Source of the DNA: Faecalibacterium langellae
GTDB taxonomy: Bacteria > Bacillota > Clostridia > Oscillospirales > Ruminococcaceae
DNA length: 64,000 nt
Reading direction: 5' to 3'
Assembly (NCBI RefSeq): GCF_002549775.1
Contig: NZ_NMTR01000021.1
Span: 248,001 to 312,000, forward strand
Shown here piece after piece: positions 53,426 through 61,959 of this stretch (positions are counted from its first letter, which is position 1; every line of letters starts with the position of its first letter). The translations under genes and the position numbers were made by a program. The notes beneath the pieces were generated by a model. The model ran no database searches. It worked only from the letters and a program-made list of their open reading frames with translations, and had not been told where the DNA came from.

Positions 53426-54745
53426 ATGCGCATTTATGATCTGATCGCAAAAAAGCGTGACGGCGGCACCCATGACCGCGCCGAGCTGGAGACCATCGTC
53501 AACGGCTACGTCAGCGGCGAAGTGACCGATTACCAGATGGCTGCCTGGATGATGGCCGTCTACCTGCGCGGCATGACCGACGCCGAGACCGCAGAGCTCA
53601 CCGACGTGATGGCCCACAGCGGCGTGATGGTGGACCTTTCGCCCATCCCGGGCATCAAGGTGGACAAGCACTCCACAGGCGGCGTGGGCGATAAGACCAC
53701 GCTGGTCATTGCACCCATCGTGGCGGCCTGCGGCGTGAAGATCGCCAAGATGAGCGGCCGTGGCCTGGGCCACACCGGCGGCACCATTGATAAAATGGAG
53801 AGCGTTCCCGGCACAAAGACCGCCCTCTCGCAGGAAGAATTCTTTGCCCAGGTGAACAAGATTGGCCTTTCGGTCATCGGCCAGAGCGAGGGCATTGCCA
53901 TCGCGGATAAAAAGATGTACGCCCTGCGCGACGTCACCGCCACCGTCAGCTGCATCCCGCTCATCGCGTCCAGCATCATGTCCAAGAAGCTGGCCTCCGG
54001 TTCGGACGCCATCCTGCTGGATGTGACCACCGGCACCGGCGCGTTCATGAAGACCGTGGACCAGAGCATTGAGCTGGCAAAGCTCATGGTCTCCATCGGC
54101 ACCCACCACGGCCGCCGCGTGGCCGCCATGATCACCGATATGGACACCCCGCTGGGCCACAACATCGGCAACAGCCTGGAAGTGATGGAGAGCATGGACG
54201 TGCTCAAAGGTCACGGCCCGGCCGACCTGACCGAGGTGTGCCTGCAGCTGGCAACGAACATGCTGGTGCTGGCGGATAAGGGCACCCCTGCTGAGTGCCG
54301 CGCTATGGCCGAAGCCGTCATCGCGGACGGTTCCGCCTTTGCAAAGTGCAAGGAGATGTTCGCGGCCCAGGGCGGCGACACCCGCGTGCTGGACGACTAC
54401 AGCCTGTTTGAAAAGCCCGCGGCAAGCTTTGAGCTGCTGGCCGAGCAGGACGGCTACATTGTGGCGAACGACGCCGAGAAGATCGGCTCGGCCAGCGTGC
54501 TGCTGGGTGCAGGCCGCCAGAAGAAGGGCGACCCGCTGGACTTTGCCGCCGGCATCACCCTGCACAAAAAGCGCGGTGACTATGTGCACAAGGGCGAGAG
54601 CCTTGCCACCTTCTACGGCGCGGCGGATAAGTTTGCCGCAGCCGCCGAGGAGTACCGCAGCGGCCTTGTCTACGGCAGCGAAAAGCCGGAGGAAGCCCCG
54701 CTGGTGTACGCGCTGGTGACCAAAGACGGCGTGGAACGCTACTGA
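53426..54745 (+). CDS. pdp: Pyrimidine-nucleoside phosphorylase
   Basis: Phosphorolyses uridine, thymidine and deoxyuridine to base and (deoxy)ribose-1-phosphate. The family signature KMSGRGLGHTGGTIDKMES is intact, together with the phosphate loop KVDKHSTGGVGDKTTL and the N-terminal helical DLIAKKRDGG. A C-terminal alpha/beta domain includes GDYVHKGESL. 439 aa. ATG 53426, TTAGGAG upstream. With DeoD and Cdd it completes the pathway for imported nucleosides; ribose-1-phosphate then goes to DeoB. Confidence 0.96.
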   Translation: MRIYDLIAKKRDGGTHDRAELETIVNGYVSGEVTDYQMAAWMMAVYLRGMTDAETAELTDVMAHSGVMVDLSPIPGIKVDKHSTGGVGDKTTLVIAPIVAACGVKIAKMSGRGLGHTGGTIDKMESVPGTKTALSQEEFFAQVNKIGLSVIGQSEGIAIADKKMYALRDVTATVSCIPLIASSIMSKKLASGSDAILLDVTTGTGAFMKTVDQSIELAKLMVSIGTHHGRRVAAMITDMDTPLGHNIGNSLEVMESMDVLKGHGPADLTEVCLQLATNMLVLADKGTPAECRAMAEAVIADGSAFAKCKEMFAAQGGDTRVLDDYSLFEKPAASFELLAEQDGYIVANDAEKIGSASVLLGAGRQKKGDPLDFAAGITLHKKRGDYVHKGESLATFYGAADKFAAAAEEYRSGLVYGSEKPEEAPLVYALVTKDGVERY

Positions 54746-54753
54746 TTTTGAAC

Positions 54754-54790
54754 AAAAAGGTTCCGGGGCCGTCCTGCTCCGGGGCTTTTT
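54754..54790 (+). terminator. Probable terminator of pdp
   Basis: An imperfect stem (AAAAAG at 54754 against CTTTTT at 54785, with partly paired GC-rich interior) ending in TTTTT. The inner pairing contains bulges. Confidence 0.45.
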
Positions 54791-54851
54791 GCGTCTTTTG
54801 CCAGTTTTTTGTTGCTTATCGTGGAAAAGAGTGGAACTTTGTCTCTTGATG

Positions 54852-54860
54852 TGATATACT
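54852..54860 (+). promoter_or_regulatory. Extended -10 promoter of trkA-trkH
   Basis: TGA followed by TATACT (54855-54860), about 50 bases before the trkA ATG; no good -35. Confidence 0.45.
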
Positions 54861-54914
54861 AGATTGCATTCATGCGGTCCCGGCGAAGGGACACGGAAGG
54901 AGAAAGGACTTGTT

Positions 54915-56285
54915 ATGAAGATCATTCTGGTGGGCGGCGGCAAGGTCGGCACGGCGCTGGCGCGGCAGCTCAGCGAGGAAGGCCACAATGTGACCATCGT
55001 GGACACCAACAAAGCCCGCGTGGAACATTTGACGGAAAGCTACGATGTGCTGGGCATCGTGGGTAACGGTTCTTCCATCACCACGCTGGCGGAAGCGGGC
55101 ATTGAGGATGCGGACGTGTTCATTGCGGTGACCGGCTCGGACGAGCTGAACCTGCTGTGCTGCATGTTCGCAAAAAAGGCGGGCCACTGCCACGCCATTG
55201 CCCGCGTGCGCAACCCGTCCTACAGCCATGAGCTGGACTTTATCAAAAAGCAGATCGGCATCTCGGCCATCATCAACCCGGAAATGGCGGCCGCCAAGGA
55301 GATCTCCCATCTGCTGCGGTTCCCGGGGGCCAGCAAGATCGACACCTTTGCGGGCGGGCGCGTGCGCCTGATCAAGTTTGCCCTGAACGGCACCCAGGCG
55401 CTGGACGGCGTGGCCATCCGCGAGATCCCCACCCGGCTGAAAAGCGATATCCTGGTGTGCGCGGTGGAGCGCAGCGGCGACGTGATCATCCCCAACGGCA
55501 ACTTCGTGCTGCGCAGCGGCGACCAGGTCACCTTCCTTGCCACGCAGGAGAACGCCCATGAGTTCTTTCAGCGCATCGGTCTGCCGGTGCGCCCGGTGCG
55601 CAACGCCCTCATCGTGGGCGGCGGTGCCATCGCGTTCTACCTGAGCCAGGAACTGCTGGAAAACCACGTCCGCGTGCGCATCGTGGAGCGCGACGCCGAC
55701 CGCTGCACCGAGCTGGCGGAACAGCTGCCCGGCGCGCAAATTCTGAACGAAGACGGCTCCAACCGCGAATTCCTGCTCTCCGAGGGTATGGAGTCCACCG
55801 AAGCCTTTGTGGCCCTGACCAACATCGACGAGGAGAACGTGCTGCTGACCCTGTTTGCCAAAAAGCACTCTCACGGCAAGCTGGTCACCAAGGTGAACCG
55901 TCTGGAGTTCGACGACATTCTGGCCGGGCTGGACCTGGGCAGCGTGGTCTACCCCAAGTACATGACCTGCGATTACATCGTGCAGTATGTGCGCGCACTG
56001 CAGAACGAGGCGGGCAGCAACATCAAGACCCTGTACCGCATCCTGGACGACCGCGTGGAAGCGCTGGAGTTCACCGTCCACGAGGAGAGCGCGGCCACCG
56101 GTGTGCCGCTGAGCCAGCTGCACCTGAAGAAAAACCTGCTGCTGTGCTGCATCACCCGCGGCGACCGGATCCTGATCCCCCGCGGCGGCGACCAGATCCA
56201 GGTGGGCGATAACGTCATCGTGGTCACGCTGGAGCATGGCCTGCACGACCTGCGCGACATCGTGGACCATGCCGCCCAGAACTGA
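54915..56285 (+). CDS. trkA: Trk potassium uptake regulatory subunit TrkA
   Basis: Cytoplasmic gating ring of the potassium channel TrkH, binding NAD(H) or ATP. Two tandem RCK units are visible: the first starts KIILVGGGKVGTALARQLSE, the second ALIVGGGAIAFYLSQELLE, each followed by an RCK_C domain. RCK_C domains of such proteins are known c-di-AMP sites in Firmicutes, relevant because CdaA and GdpP are encoded here too. 456 aa. ATG 54915 with GGAGAAAGGA upstream. trkH follows after 12 bases. Confidence 0.95.
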   Translation: MKIILVGGGKVGTALARQLSEEGHNVTIVDTNKARVEHLTESYDVLGIVGNGSSITTLAEAGIEDADVFIAVTGSDELNLLCCMFAKKAGHCHAIARVRNPSYSHELDFIKKQIGISAIINPEMAAAKEISHLLRFPGASKIDTFAGGRVRLIKFALNGTQALDGVAIREIPTRLKSDILVCAVERSGDVIIPNGNFVLRSGDQVTFLATQENAHEFFQRIGLPVRPVRNALIVGGGAIAFYLSQELLENHVRVRIVERDADRCTELAEQLPGAQILNEDGSNREFLLSEGMESTEAFVALTNIDEENVLLTLFAKKHSHGKLVTKVNRLEFDDILAGLDLGSVVYPKYMTCDYIVQYVRALQNEAGSNIKTLYRILDDRVEALEFTVHEESAATGVPLSQLHLKKNLLLCCITRGDRILIPRGGDQIQVGDNVIVVTLEHGLHDLRDIVDHAAQN

Positions 56286-56297
56286 CGGAGGCAGGCT

Positions 56298-57737
56298 ATG
56301 AATTATGCGATCGTTTTCCGCCTGCTGGGCTATGTGCTCATGATCGAAGGCGCGCTGCTGCTGCTTCCGGCGGCGGCCAGCGGGTTCTACGGCGAGTGGT
56401 CTGTGCTGGGCGTGTTCCTGGTCACGGCGGCGGTCAGTGCTGCTGTGGGCTATGCGCTGCGCGGCATCAAACCCCGCAGCAAGGTGTTCTATATGCGCGA
56501 GGGCTTTGCTGCCACCTCACTGAGCTGGATCGTCATCTCCATCGTGGGCGCGGTGCCTTTCGTGGTCACCGGCTGCATCCCGAACCCGGTGGACGCCCTG
56601 TTTGAGACGGTGTCCGGCTTTACCACCACCGGTGCCAGCATCCTGCCCGCCGTGGAGGATCTGCCCAAGGGCATTCTGTTCTGGCGCAGCTTCACCCACT
56701 GGATCGGCGGCATGGGTGTTCTGGTGTTCCTGCTTTCGCTGCTGCCGCTGACCGGCGGCTCCCACGTCAACCTGATGAAGGCAGAAAGCCCCGGCCCTCA
56801 GGTGGATAAGCTGGTGCCCAAGGTGCAGTCTACCGCAAAGATCCTGTACGGCATCTATTTTGCACTCACCGTGCTGGAGGTGGTATTCCTGCTGCTGGGC
56901 GGCATGCCGGTGTTTGAAAGCCTGCTCACGGCCTTCGGCACGGCGGGCACCGGCGGCTTCGGCTTCAAGAACGACAGCTTCACGAGCTTTTCGCCCTACA
57001 TCCAGTGGGTCGTTACCATCTTCATGATCCTGTTCGGCGTCAATTTCAACGCCTACTTCCTGCTGCTGATGCGCAAGTTCGGCCGTGTCATCAGCGAGGA
57101 AGTGCGCGGCTACTTCCTTGTCATTCTGGCGGCGGTGGGCATCATCACGGTCAACATCTACAGTCTCTACAACAGCGTTGGCGAGGCGGTGCGGCAGGCG
57201 GCTTTCCAGGTGGGCTCCATCATCACCACCACCGGCTTTTCCAGCTGCGACTTTGACCTGTGGCCCACCCTCTCCAAAGAAGTGCTGGTGGTGCTCATGT
57301 TCATTGGCGCCTGCGCGGGCAGTACCGGCGGCGGCATCAAGGTGAGCCGCCTCCTCATTCTGGGCAAGACGCTGGGCAAAGAGCTCAAGCAGGCACTGCA
57401 CCCGCAGGTGGTGGCCCCCGTCCGCATGGACGGCAAGCTGCTGAACCATGAGACCATCCGCACCACCAATGTGTACATGGCAGCGTATTTCTTCATCTTC
57501 GTGGCGTCCTTCCTGCTCATCAGCCTGGACGGCTTCGACATGGTGACGAACTTCACCGCCATTGCCGCAACCCTGAACAACATCGGCCCCGGCCTTGCAC
57601 AGGTGGGCCCGATGATGAACTTCGGCAGCTTCACGAACCCGGCAAAGCTGGTCATGATCTTCGATATGCTGGCCGGTCGTCTGGAAATTTTCCCGATGCT
57701 GGTGCTGTTCCTGCCGGATACCTGGCGCAAGTTCTAA
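56298..57737 (+). CDS. trkH: Trk potassium uptake channel TrkH
   Basis: Potassium-translocating membrane subunit. The 479-aa protein has about ten membrane segments and four pore-loop repeats; the filter regions SGFTTTGAS (repeat 1), GTAGTGGFG (repeat 2), STTGFSSCDF-like ITTTGFSSCD (repeat 3) and NNIGPGLAQVG (repeat 4) are recognisable. GSTGGGIKV lies in the gating region. ATG 56298 with GGAGG upstream. Operon with trkA. Confidence 0.95.
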   Translation: MNYAIVFRLLGYVLMIEGALLLLPAAASGFYGEWSVLGVFLVTAAVSAAVGYALRGIKPRSKVFYMREGFAATSLSWIVISIVGAVPFVVTGCIPNPVDALFETVSGFTTTGASILPAVEDLPKGILFWRSFTHWIGGMGVLVFLLSLLPLTGGSHVNLMKAESPGPQVDKLVPKVQSTAKILYGIYFALTVLEVVFLLLGGMPVFESLLTAFGTAGTGGFGFKNDSFTSFSPYIQWVVTIFMILFGVNFNAYFLLLMRKFGRVISEEVRGYFLVILAAVGIITVNIYSLYNSVGEAVRQAAFQVGSIITTTGFSSCDFDLWPTLSKEVLVVLMFIGACAGSTGGGIKVSRLLILGKTLGKELKQALHPQVVAPVRMDGKLLNHETIRTTNVYMAAYFFIFVASFLLISLDGFDMVTNFTAIAATLNNIGPGLAQVGPMMNFGSFTNPAKLVMIFDMLAGRLEIFPMLVLFLPDTWRKF

Positions 57738-57752
57738 ATAATTTACTGGTCT

Positions 57753-57787
57753 GTAAGCCGGAAAGCCGTTTTGGTTTTCCGGCTTAC
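57753..57787 (+). terminator. Terminator of trkA-trkH
   Basis: GTAAGCCGGAAA (57753-57764) pairs with TTTCCGGCTTAC (57776-57787); the following bases are T-rich (TTCTTTC). Confidence 0.75.
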
Positions 57788-57804
57788 TTCTTTCTCGTGA
57801 AAAA

Positions 57805-57840
57805 GAGTTCCAGAAAAATCCGCAGATTTTTCTGGAACTC
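57805..57840 (+). repeat. Conserved hairpin repeat, copy 2
   Basis: A perfect 16-bp stem with a CGCA loop; inner 24 bases identical to those at 23741-23764 and outer six pairs changed on both sides (GAGTTC/GAACTC here). The surrounding 100 bases (about 57797-57903) also resemble 23727-23830, including GTGAAAAAG before it and CCAGAGCG about 30 bases after. Confidence 0.9.
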
Positions 57841-57906
57841 AAAATAAAAAAGATATTATTCCACTAAAGAAGCCCAGAGCGTCAGCGGAGGGCATTCAAA
57901 ATCGTT

Positions 57907-59445
57907 TTATACTTCTACTTTCTCCTGTGCCCGGTACTGCAGCGCTTCCAGCAGAGCGTCTTCGTCCAGCAGCTGCTTGCCGGAAAGGTCCGCCACCGTG
58001 CGGGCCACCCGCAGGATGCGGTCGTGGGCGCGGGCAGAAAGGCCCAGTGCATCGTAAGAGGCCCGCAGCAGCCGCTCGGCGGCGGGGGTCATGCGGCAGA
58101 TGCGCCGTACCTGCCCGGCAGTGAGCTGGGCGTTGCAGTGGATGCCCTCGAATCCGGGCGCTGCATACCGCTTGGCCTGAATGGCCCGGGCTGCCAGCAC
58201 CTGTTTGCGCAGCTCGGCGCTGCTCTCGGAAGGGGCAGCGGTGTGCAGCTCGTCAAAGGCGATGGGGTCCATCTCCACGCACAGGTCGATGCGGTCCAGC
58301 AGCGGGCCGGACACCCGGCTGCGGTACTGCCGCACCGCGCTGGGGGAGCAGGTGCACTGCCGGGTGGGGTGGCCGTAGTAGCCGCACTTGCAGGGGTTCA
58401 TGGCGGCCACCAGCTGGAACCGGCTGGGATAGGTGGCGCTGCCTGCCGCGCGGCTGACCGTGATCTGGCCGTCCTCCAGCGGCTGGCGCAGCACTTCCAG
58501 ACTTTCGCGGGAGAACTCCGGCAGCTCGTCCAGGAACAGCACGCCGCAGTTGGCAAGGCTGCACTCGCCGGGGCGGAACTGTGCCCCGCCGCCTGCCAGC
58601 GCGGCCGAACTGGCCGAGTGGTGCGGACTGCGGAAGGGCCGGGCCGACACAAGGCCCCGCCCCTGGGGCAGCTGGCCTGCGATGGAATAAATTTTGGTGG
58701 TCTCCACGGCTTCCTCTCGGGTGAGAGGCGGCAGGATGCCGGGCAGGCGCTTTGCCAGCATGGATTTGCCGGTGCCGGGCGCGCCGATGAGCAGCACGTT
58801 GTGCCCGCCGGCGGCCGCGATCACCATGGCCCGCCGCGCCAGCGACTGGCCCATGACGTCTGCAAAATCCGGCACCTGGGCCCAGGCGTCTTCGGGGTCA
58901 AAGGGGATGACGGCTGCCGGGGCGATGGGCGCGATGCCGCGCAAAGCGTCCACCACTTCCCGGGCCGTGCGGGCAGGGTAGACCGTCATGCCGTCACCGC
59001 AGGCTTCGGCGGCCTCGGCAGCGTTTTCAGCGGGCACATACAGCGCACGGATGCCGCTTTCGGCCGCAGCCAGCGCCATGGGCAGCACGCCGGACACCGG
59101 CCGCAGGGTGCCGTCCAGCGCCAGCTCGCCCAGAAAGGCGGTGTCAGAAGGGACTTCCTCGATCTGGCCGCTGGCCGTCAGCAGGGCCAGCAGCAGCGGC
59201 AGGTCGTAGACCGGGCCGGTCTTGCGCACATCCGCCGGGGCCAAGTTGACCGTGATGCGCCGGTCCGGGAACTTGAAGCCCAGGTTCTTGATGGCGGCGC
59301 GCACCCGGTCTGCGCTTTCCCGCACGGCGGAATCCGGCAGACCTACGATGGAAAATGCGGGCAGCCCGCCGGAGACGTCCGCTTCCACAGCCACGGCAAA
59401 GCCGCTCAGGCCCCGCAGGCCGAAACTTCTGGTGACAGAATACAT
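57907..59445 (-). CDS. comM: ComM/YifB-family Mg-chelatase-like AAA ATPase
   Basis: Hexameric helicase which, in naturally competent bacteria, promotes branch migration during DNA uptake; it is also present in many non-competent species. The N-terminal Lon-like fold (FAVAVEADVSGGLPAFSIVG, LPDSAVRESADRVRAAIKN) is followed by the AAA core with Walker A LLIGAPGTGKSMLAKRLPG, Walker B GVLFLDELPEF and a zinc-type cysteine set (MNPCKCGYYGHPTRQCTC). The C-terminal helical domain ends the protein. 512 aa. ATG 59445 with GAGG; an ATG five codons upstream is possible. Single gene under a fully consensus promoter. Confidence 0.94.
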   Translation of the reverse strand: MYSVTRSFGLRGLSGFAVAVEADVSGGLPAFSIVGLPDSAVRESADRVRAAIKNLGFKFPDRRITVNLAPADVRKTGPVYDLPLLLALLTASGQIEEVPSDTAFLGELALDGTLRPVSGVLPMALAAAESGIRALYVPAENAAEAAEACGDGMTVYPARTAREVVDALRGIAPIAPAAVIPFDPEDAWAQVPDFADVMGQSLARRAMVIAAAGGHNVLLIGAPGTGKSMLAKRLPGILPPLTREEAVETTKIYSIAGQLPQGRGLVSARPFRSPHHSASSAALAGGGAQFRPGECSLANCGVLFLDELPEFSRESLEVLRQPLEDGQITVSRAAGSATYPSRFQLVAAMNPCKCGYYGHPTRQCTCSPSAVRQYRSRVSGPLLDRIDLCVEMDPIAFDELHTAAPSESSAELRKQVLAARAIQAKRYAAPGFEGIHCNAQLTAGQVRRICRMTPAAERLLRASYDALGLSARAHDRILRVARTVADLSGKQLLDEDALLEALQYRAQEKVEV

Positions 59446-59551
59446 GATGCTTTTCCTCATTCCAGCAGATGATGTGTCGGAAAAGAACTGGCAAAGATGG
59501 GAAATATTGGATAAAAACGCCAGACTTCGACACAAAAATATGTTCAAGTTC

Positions 59552-59580
59552 ATTATAGTAAAGGGCAGGAAAGTTGTCAA
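59552..59580 (-). promoter_or_regulatory. Consensus promoter of comM
   Basis: Minus-strand TTGACA (59575-59580), exactly 17 bases, TATAAT (59552-59557): a perfect sigma-A-type promoter about 100 bases before the comM ATG. Confidence 0.92.
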
Positions 59581-59606
59581 TGTGATAGAGAGGAGAGAGT
59601 TTTTTC

Positions 59607-59963
59607 ATGTTCACCAGAGAATACTGCCGTTACATCCGTACATATTCCGAGCTGGATGGCCTGCAGCACGCCCACACATTTATTTATTGCGCTTCTGCCA
59701 CCCCGCAGGGCGCACTGCTGGAACTGCGCAGCGAACAGGGCGGCCGGGTGGAGCGCCGCACGGCGCTGGCCCGGTGCAGCTTTGCCCGGGCCATGCAGCT
59801 GATGCGCTATCTGTGCGAGAACGGCGTGGAGCCGGAGCAGTGGCTGGAAGTGCTGGCCGACGCGGGCGAGGTTTGCCAGCCGCTGCAAAACCCGGCAGCA
59901 GAACCGGAATTTGCGGGATTTGCGGGCGAAAATCTGGATTTTTGTGCCATATGCCCGGTTTGA
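59607..59963 (+). CDS. Small conserved-looking hypothetical protein
   Basis: A 118-aa protein of unknown function. It starts MFTREYCRYIRTYSELDG, has a beta-rich first half (ALLELRSEQGGRVERRTAL) and a helical segment FARAMQLMRYLCENGVEPEQWLEVLADA. The pattern is reminiscent of small clostridial DUF6514-type proteins, but I am not certain. ATG 59607 with GAGAGGAGAG at a good distance supports translation. It is divergent from comM and sits in front of the phosphoglucomutase promoter. No membrane segment or signal peptide. Confidence 0.65.
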   Translation: MFTREYCRYIRTYSELDGLQHAHTFIYCASATPQGALLELRSEQGGRVERRTALARCSFARAMQLMRYLCENGVEPEQWLEVLADAGEVCQPLQNPAAEPEFAGFAGENLDFCAICPV

Positions 59964-59991
59964 AGGGAAAATCTTGTGGCAGATTACGCAA

Positions 59992-60020
59992 TTGACACGA
60001 TGGACACAAGAGTTTATATT
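59992..60020 (+). promoter_or_regulatory. Promoter of the phosphoglucomutase gene
   Basis: TTGACA (59992-59997), 17 bases, TATATT (60015-60020), about 70 bases upstream of the ATG. Confidence 0.78.
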
Positions 60021-60095
60021 ATAAGTAGGTTTAACCAAACCTGTTCTTTTTGCGTTCTTTTTGCGGAAAAATTTACAAAAGGTAAGGTGTGCAAG

Positions 60096-61778
60096 ATGTA
60101 TTTGGATGAATATAAGCGCTGGCTGGCGGCTGAACTGGAAGACGCCGATCTGAAGCCCGAGCTGGCAAAGATCGAGGGCAACGACGATGAGATCAAGGAC
60201 CGCTTTGCTGTGGCCCTGAAGTTTGGCACCGCGGGCCTGCGCGGCGTTCTGGGCGCCGGTACCAACCGGATGAACATCTATGTCGTGCGTCAGGCCACCC
60301 AGGGCCTGGCAAACTGGGTCAAGACCCAGGGCGGCACCCAGACCGTGGCCATCAGCTACGACAGCCGCCTCAAGAGCGATATCTTTGCCAAGACCGCCGC
60401 AGGCGTTCTGGCGGCCAACGGCATCAAGGTGCGCATCTACGATGCTCTGATGCCGGTTCCGGCCCTGAGCTTTGCCACCCGTTACTACAACTGCAACGCA
60501 GGCATCATGGTCACCGCTTCCCACAACCCGGCCAAGTACAACGGCTACAAGGCCTACGGCCCGGACGGCTGCCAGATGACCGATGACGCCGCTGCCATCG
60601 TTTACGATGAGATCCAGAAGACCGATGTGCTCACCGGCGCAAAGTACATCTCCTTCGCCGAGGGCGTAGAGCAGGGCCTGATCCGCTTTGTGGGCGACGA
60701 CTGCAAGAAGGCCCTGTATGATGCCATCGAGGCACGTCAGGTGCGCCCGGGCCTGTGCAAGACCGCCGGCCTGAAGCTGGTGTACAGCCCGCTGAACGGT
60801 TCCGGTCTGGTGCCGGTCACCCATGTGCTGAACGATATGGGCATCACCGATATCACCATCGTGCCTGAGCAGGAGTACCCCAACGGTTACTTCACCACCT
60901 GCTCCTACCCGAACCCCGAAATTTTCGAGGCCCTGAAGCTGGGCCTGAATCTGGCCACCGAGACCGGTGCCGACCTGATGCTGGCCACCGACCCCGATGC
61001 CGACCGCGTGGGCATCGCCATGAAGTGCCCGGACGGCAGCTATGAGCTTGTCTCCGGCAACGAGATGGGCGTGCTGCTGCTGGACTACATCTGCGCCGGC
61101 CGCATCGAGAAGGGCACCATGCCCAAGAACCCGGTCGCTGTCAAGTCCATCGTGTCCACCCCGCTGGCCGACGCTGTGGCAAAGCACTACGGCGTGGAGA
61201 TGCGCAATGTGCTGACCGGCTTCAAGTGGATCGGCGATCAGATCGCCAACCTGGAAGCTGCCGGTGAGGTCGATCGCTTCATCTTCGGCTTCGAGGAGAG
61301 CTACGGCTACCTGGCTGGCCCCTATGTCCGCGACAAGGACGCCATCATCGGCTCCATGCTCATCTGCGAGATGGCCGCTTACTACCGCAGCATCGGCTCC
61401 TCCATCAAGCAGCGTCTGGAGGAAATTTATGCCCAGTATGGCCGTTACCTGAACAAGGTGGACAGCTTTGAGTTCCCCGGCCTGACCGGCATGGAGAAGA
61501 TGGCTTCCATCATGCAGAAGCTGCGTGACCAGCCCCTCACCGAGCTGGCCGGCCACAAGGTGGTCAAGGTCACCGACTACAAGAAGCCCGAGGAGACCGG
61601 CCTGCCCGCCGCCAACGTGCTGATCTACACGCTGGAAAATGGTGCTACCGTCGTGGTGCGTCCCTCCGGCACTGAGCCGAAGATCAAGACCTACTTCACC
61701 ACCCTGGGCAAGGACCTGGCTGAAGCACAGGCCCAGAAGGATGCTCTGGCCGCTGCCATCGAGCCCATCCTGAAGTAA
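60096..61778 (+). CDS. Phosphoglucomutase/phosphomannomutase (PgcA type)
   Basis: Interconverts hexose-1- and hexose-6-phosphates. The phosphoserine loop VTASHNPAKYNGYK has Ser142; the metal loop LATDPDADRVGIAM, the sugar loop GFEESYGYLAG and the phosphate loop RPSGTEPKIKTY are all present. 560 aa, matching the long Gram-positive phosphoglucomutases. ATG 60096 is preferred over an in-frame ATG at 59976, which lies upstream of the promoter. It can use glucose-1-phosphate from glycogen phosphorylase and supplies precursors for UDP-sugars. Confidence 0.95.
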   Translation: MYLDEYKRWLAAELEDADLKPELAKIEGNDDEIKDRFAVALKFGTAGLRGVLGAGTNRMNIYVVRQATQGLANWVKTQGGTQTVAISYDSRLKSDIFAKTAAGVLAANGIKVRIYDALMPVPALSFATRYYNCNAGIMVTASHNPAKYNGYKAYGPDGCQMTDDAAAIVYDEIQKTDVLTGAKYISFAEGVEQGLIRFVGDDCKKALYDAIEARQVRPGLCKTAGLKLVYSPLNGSGLVPVTHVLNDMGITDITIVPEQEYPNGYFTTCSYPNPEIFEALKLGLNLATETGADLMLATDPDADRVGIAMKCPDGSYELVSGNEMGVLLLDYICAGRIEKGTMPKNPVAVKSIVSTPLADAVAKHYGVEMRNVLTGFKWIGDQIANLEAAGEVDRFIFGFEESYGYLAGPYVRDKDAIIGSMLICEMAAYYRSIGSSIKQRLEEIYAQYGRYLNKVDSFEFPGLTGMEKMASIMQKLRDQPLTELAGHKVVKVTDYKKPEETGLPAANVLIYTLENGATVVVRPSGTEPKIKTYFTTLGKDLAEAQAQKDALAAAIEPILK

Positions 61779-61811
61779 TTCCCGAAGCAAAACCAAAGCA
61801 TGACTCATTTG

Positions 61812-61843
61812 TGCCCCTCTGCCGTGTGCGGAGGGGCATTTTT
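61812..61843 (+). terminator. Intrinsic terminator of the phosphoglucomutase gene
   Basis: TGCCCCTC (61812-61819) pairs with GAGGGGCA (61831-61838), followed by TTTTT. Confidence 0.9.
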
Positions 61844-61858
61844 GCTGTAGATTTTCGG

Positions 61859-61887
61859 TTGCAGTTTGGGGCGTGATACGCTATAAT
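61859..61887 (+). promoter_or_regulatory. Promoter of ispDF
   Basis: TTGCAG (61859-61864), exactly 17 bases, TATAAT (61882-61887). Confidence 0.82.
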
Positions 61888-61959
61888 AAAATATGGCTTA
61901 TTCTATCCAGCTGCCGGAAAAGTGGAAAACGGCGGTGTGTGATAAGGCAGGTGCAGAAA

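Noticed and set aside
59976-60095. Forty extra N-terminal residues on phosphoglucomutase.
   Set aside because: The upstream ATG lies before the TTGACA/TATATT promoter and the added residues do not match the family; ATG 60096 fits.
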